From: Actinomycetes bacterium
Lineage (GTDB): Bacteria > Actinomycetota > Actinomycetes > Actinomycetales > Microbacteriaceae
Direction of reading: 5' to 3'
Assembly (NCBI GenBank): GCA_023432005.1
Contig: JAEYVF010000005.1
Coordinates: forward strand, 1 to 13,279
DNA length: 13,279 bases
In this document: positions 12,080-13,279 of the stretch, piece by piece
How the letters are laid out: every line of letters starts with the position of its first letter
Numbering within the stretch: the stretch's first letter is position 1
Program-made: the position numbers and the translations under genes
The notes under the pieces: model-generated
Databases searched by the model: none
Told to the model about the DNA's origin: nothing
What the model saw: only the letters and a program-made list of their open reading frames with translations

Positions 12080-13279
12080 GCGTCTCCCCTCGCATCCGCG
12101 GGGCCGATCGGCAGCACCGCCCGCACCTGCCAGCCGCGCTCGTGCGCGCCCGCCTCGACGCTACCGCCGAGCGACGCCGCCCTCTCGCGCATCCCCAGGA
12201 TGCCGCGGCCCGATCCCTCGGAGCTGCGCTCGACCAGCGCCGGCGCGGCCTCGTTCGTGATGGCGAGCTCCACGCGCTCACCGCGCGCATCGGCGACGTG
12301 CGCGAGCTCGACGAGCACGAGCGGCGAGCCCGGCGCGTGCCGCAGCACGTTCGTGAGCGACTCCTGCACGATGCGCCACATCGAGCGACGCACGGCGACC
12401 GGCAGCTCCTCGAGCGCGCCGCTGCGCACGAGGCGTACGGGGAGCCCCACGGCGCGGAAGCGCTCGACGAGCTCGTCGAGGCCGACGTCGGGCTCCGGCT
12501 CGAGGGGCGCGTCGTCGCCCGGGTCGCGCAGCACGCCCAGCACGCGCCGCATGTCGGCGAGCGCGGATCGGCCCGTCTCGGTGAGCGCGTCGAGAGCGCG
12601 CTGGGCGCCCTCCGGGTCCTTCGGCGCGGCCGCCCGGGCGCCGTCCGCGAGCGCGACCATGACGGTGAGCGAGTGCGCGACGACGTCGTGCAGCTCGCGC
12701 GCGATGCGCGTACGCTCCTCGGCCACGGCGAGCGCCGACTGCTGCTCGCGGTCGCGGGCGAGGGCGTTGGCGCGCTGGATGAGCGACGCGATGTGCTGGC
12801 GCCTGCCCCGCACGCCCACTCCGATCGCGATCGCCACGACGCTGAACATGATGAGCGCGGCGGTCGACGCGATCACGATCGTGAGCACCTGGTCGGCCGG
12901 CCGGATGGGCTCCCCCGACACCGACCTCATCCACACGGCGTTCGCCGTGCCCATGATGACGACCATCACGAGCTCGACGATCCAGGTGACGGCGGGCGGG
13001 CGCGCGACCGCGACGGCGTACATGGCGAGGCCGAGCGCGAACTCGATCCCCGCCGATTCGTTGACGAGGGCGAGGCACACGATCGCGAGTACCACGAGCG
13101 CGCCGACCGTGAGGATCGGCTCGTGGCGGCGACGCAGCAGGATGAGCCCCCCGAGCACGGCGACGACGAGCTGCACGCCGCCGACGTAGGGCTGGGGGCC
13201 GGCCGTCGCATCCGTCGCCCCCACGATCACGAGCAGCGCCGAGCCCACCGCGAAGAACGAGTACAGAGCGCCACGAGGA
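12076..13279 (-). CDS. Sensor histidine kinase, HisKA_3 (NarL-partner) type; 5' end off the right edge
   Basis: This is a membrane histidine kinase of the DesK/LiaS-like class that pairs with NarL-type regulators. The visible part has about five or six hydrophobic segments and no extracellular sensor domain. Numbering from the in-frame GTG at 13248, they include roughly 22-38, 46-62, 70-83, 88-106 and 121-147. Next are a short coiled linker (150-180), the HisKA_3 dimerisation helix with phospho-acceptor H187 in ARELHDVVAHSLTVM, the N box RIVQESLTNVLRHA (292-304) and the G box GSGRGILGMRERA (345-356) of the ATPase domain. GTG at 13248 could be a start. However, the frame stays open to 13279 with hydrophobic residues (GALYSFFAV), so a further transmembrane segment and the true start probably lie outside the window. 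It overlaps the regulator gene by 4 nt. The signal sensed is unknown. Confidence 0.94.
   Translation of the reverse strand, partial: PRGALYSFFAVGSALLVIVGATDATAGPQPYVGGVQLVVAVLGGLILLRRRHEPILTVGALVVLAIVCLALVNESAGIEFALGLAMYAVAVARPPAVTWIVELVMVVIMGTANAVWMRSVSGEPIRPADQVLTIVIASTAALIMFSVVAIAIGVGVRGRRQHIASLIQRANALARDREQQSALAVAEERTRIARELHDVVAHSLTVMVALADGARAAAPKDPEGAQRALDALTETGRSALADMRRVLGVLRDPGDDAPLEPEPDVGLDELVERFRAVGLPVRLVRSGALEELPVAVRRSMWRIVQESLTNVLRHAPGSPLVLVELAHVADARGERVELAITNEAAPALVERSSEGSGRGILGMRERAASLGGSVEAGAHERGWQVRAVLPIGPADARGDA

Noticed and set aside
10835..13189. A 784-codon plus-strand frame
   Set aside because: It overlaps the hydrolase in another frame and then runs antisense to the well-defined two-component genes.
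13248..13248. GTG at 13248 as a firm start of the histidine kinase
   Set aside because: The frame remains open and hydrophobic to the window edge, so the gene more likely begins outside. It is reported as partial instead.

Overview
The window is chromosomal DNA from a high-GC actinobacterium, most likely a member of the Microbacteriaceae. This placement rests on the strongly G/C-biased third codon positions, the RpoB N-terminus, the mix of leaderless-looking starts and SD-led starts, and the types of small conserved proteins present (CGNR zinc finger, DUF427, a ComB-like protein, DUF4916-like Nudix). It is an inference from memory of these families, not a database match. No phage, insertion sequence, CRISPR array, tRNA or rRNA was seen.

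Layout. (1) Positions 1-3104, minus strand: most of rpoB, running off the left edge without its C-terminus. (2) 3105-3467, gene-free and AT-richer: a strong minus-strand promoter for rpoB, a leader of about 160 nt with a candidate 15-codon upstream ORF and a hairpin just before the rpoB SD. Back to back with it is an equally strong plus-strand promoter that has no obvious gene downstream and points into a highly structured segment. (3) 3468-4187, minus: a lipoprotein with seven GSGD beta-repeats (head-GIN/DUF2807 type). (4) 4333-7513, plus: a compact same-strand series of a spermidine-synthase-like protein, a PQQ-type sugar dehydrogenase lipoprotein, a SprT-like metalloprotease and a CGNR zinc-finger protein. 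(5) 7471-8313, minus: a DUF427 protein and a short ComB-like (2-phosphosulfolactate phosphatase family) protein. The DUF427 gene overlaps the CGNR gene tail-to-tail. (6) 8314-8583: a divergent intergenic region with a REP-like palindrome and a hairpin-rich leader. (7) 8584-10089, plus: a DEAD-box RNA helicase with a basic disordered tail. (8) 10113-10679, minus: a Nudix-fold protein with a degraded Nudix box. It is divergent from (9) 10738-11376, plus, an alpha/beta-hydrolase of the carboxylesterase/phospholipase type. (10) 11411-13279, minus: a two-component system, with the histidine kinase (5' end off the right edge) overlapping its LuxR-type response regulator by ATGA.

Most of this is ordinary housekeeping and accessory actinobacterial content, and no defence or biosynthetic system was found. 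The least explained part is the rpoB upstream region: divergent near-consensus promoters, a possible small or antisense RNA against the lipoprotein gene, and a possible uORF/hairpin control element ahead of rpoB. Secondary points are the Nudix protein lacking its metal-binding glutamates, the operator-like inverted repeat between the Nudix and hydrolase genes, the REP-like element, and the SpeE-like protein lacking the second aspartate expected of a polyamine synthase.
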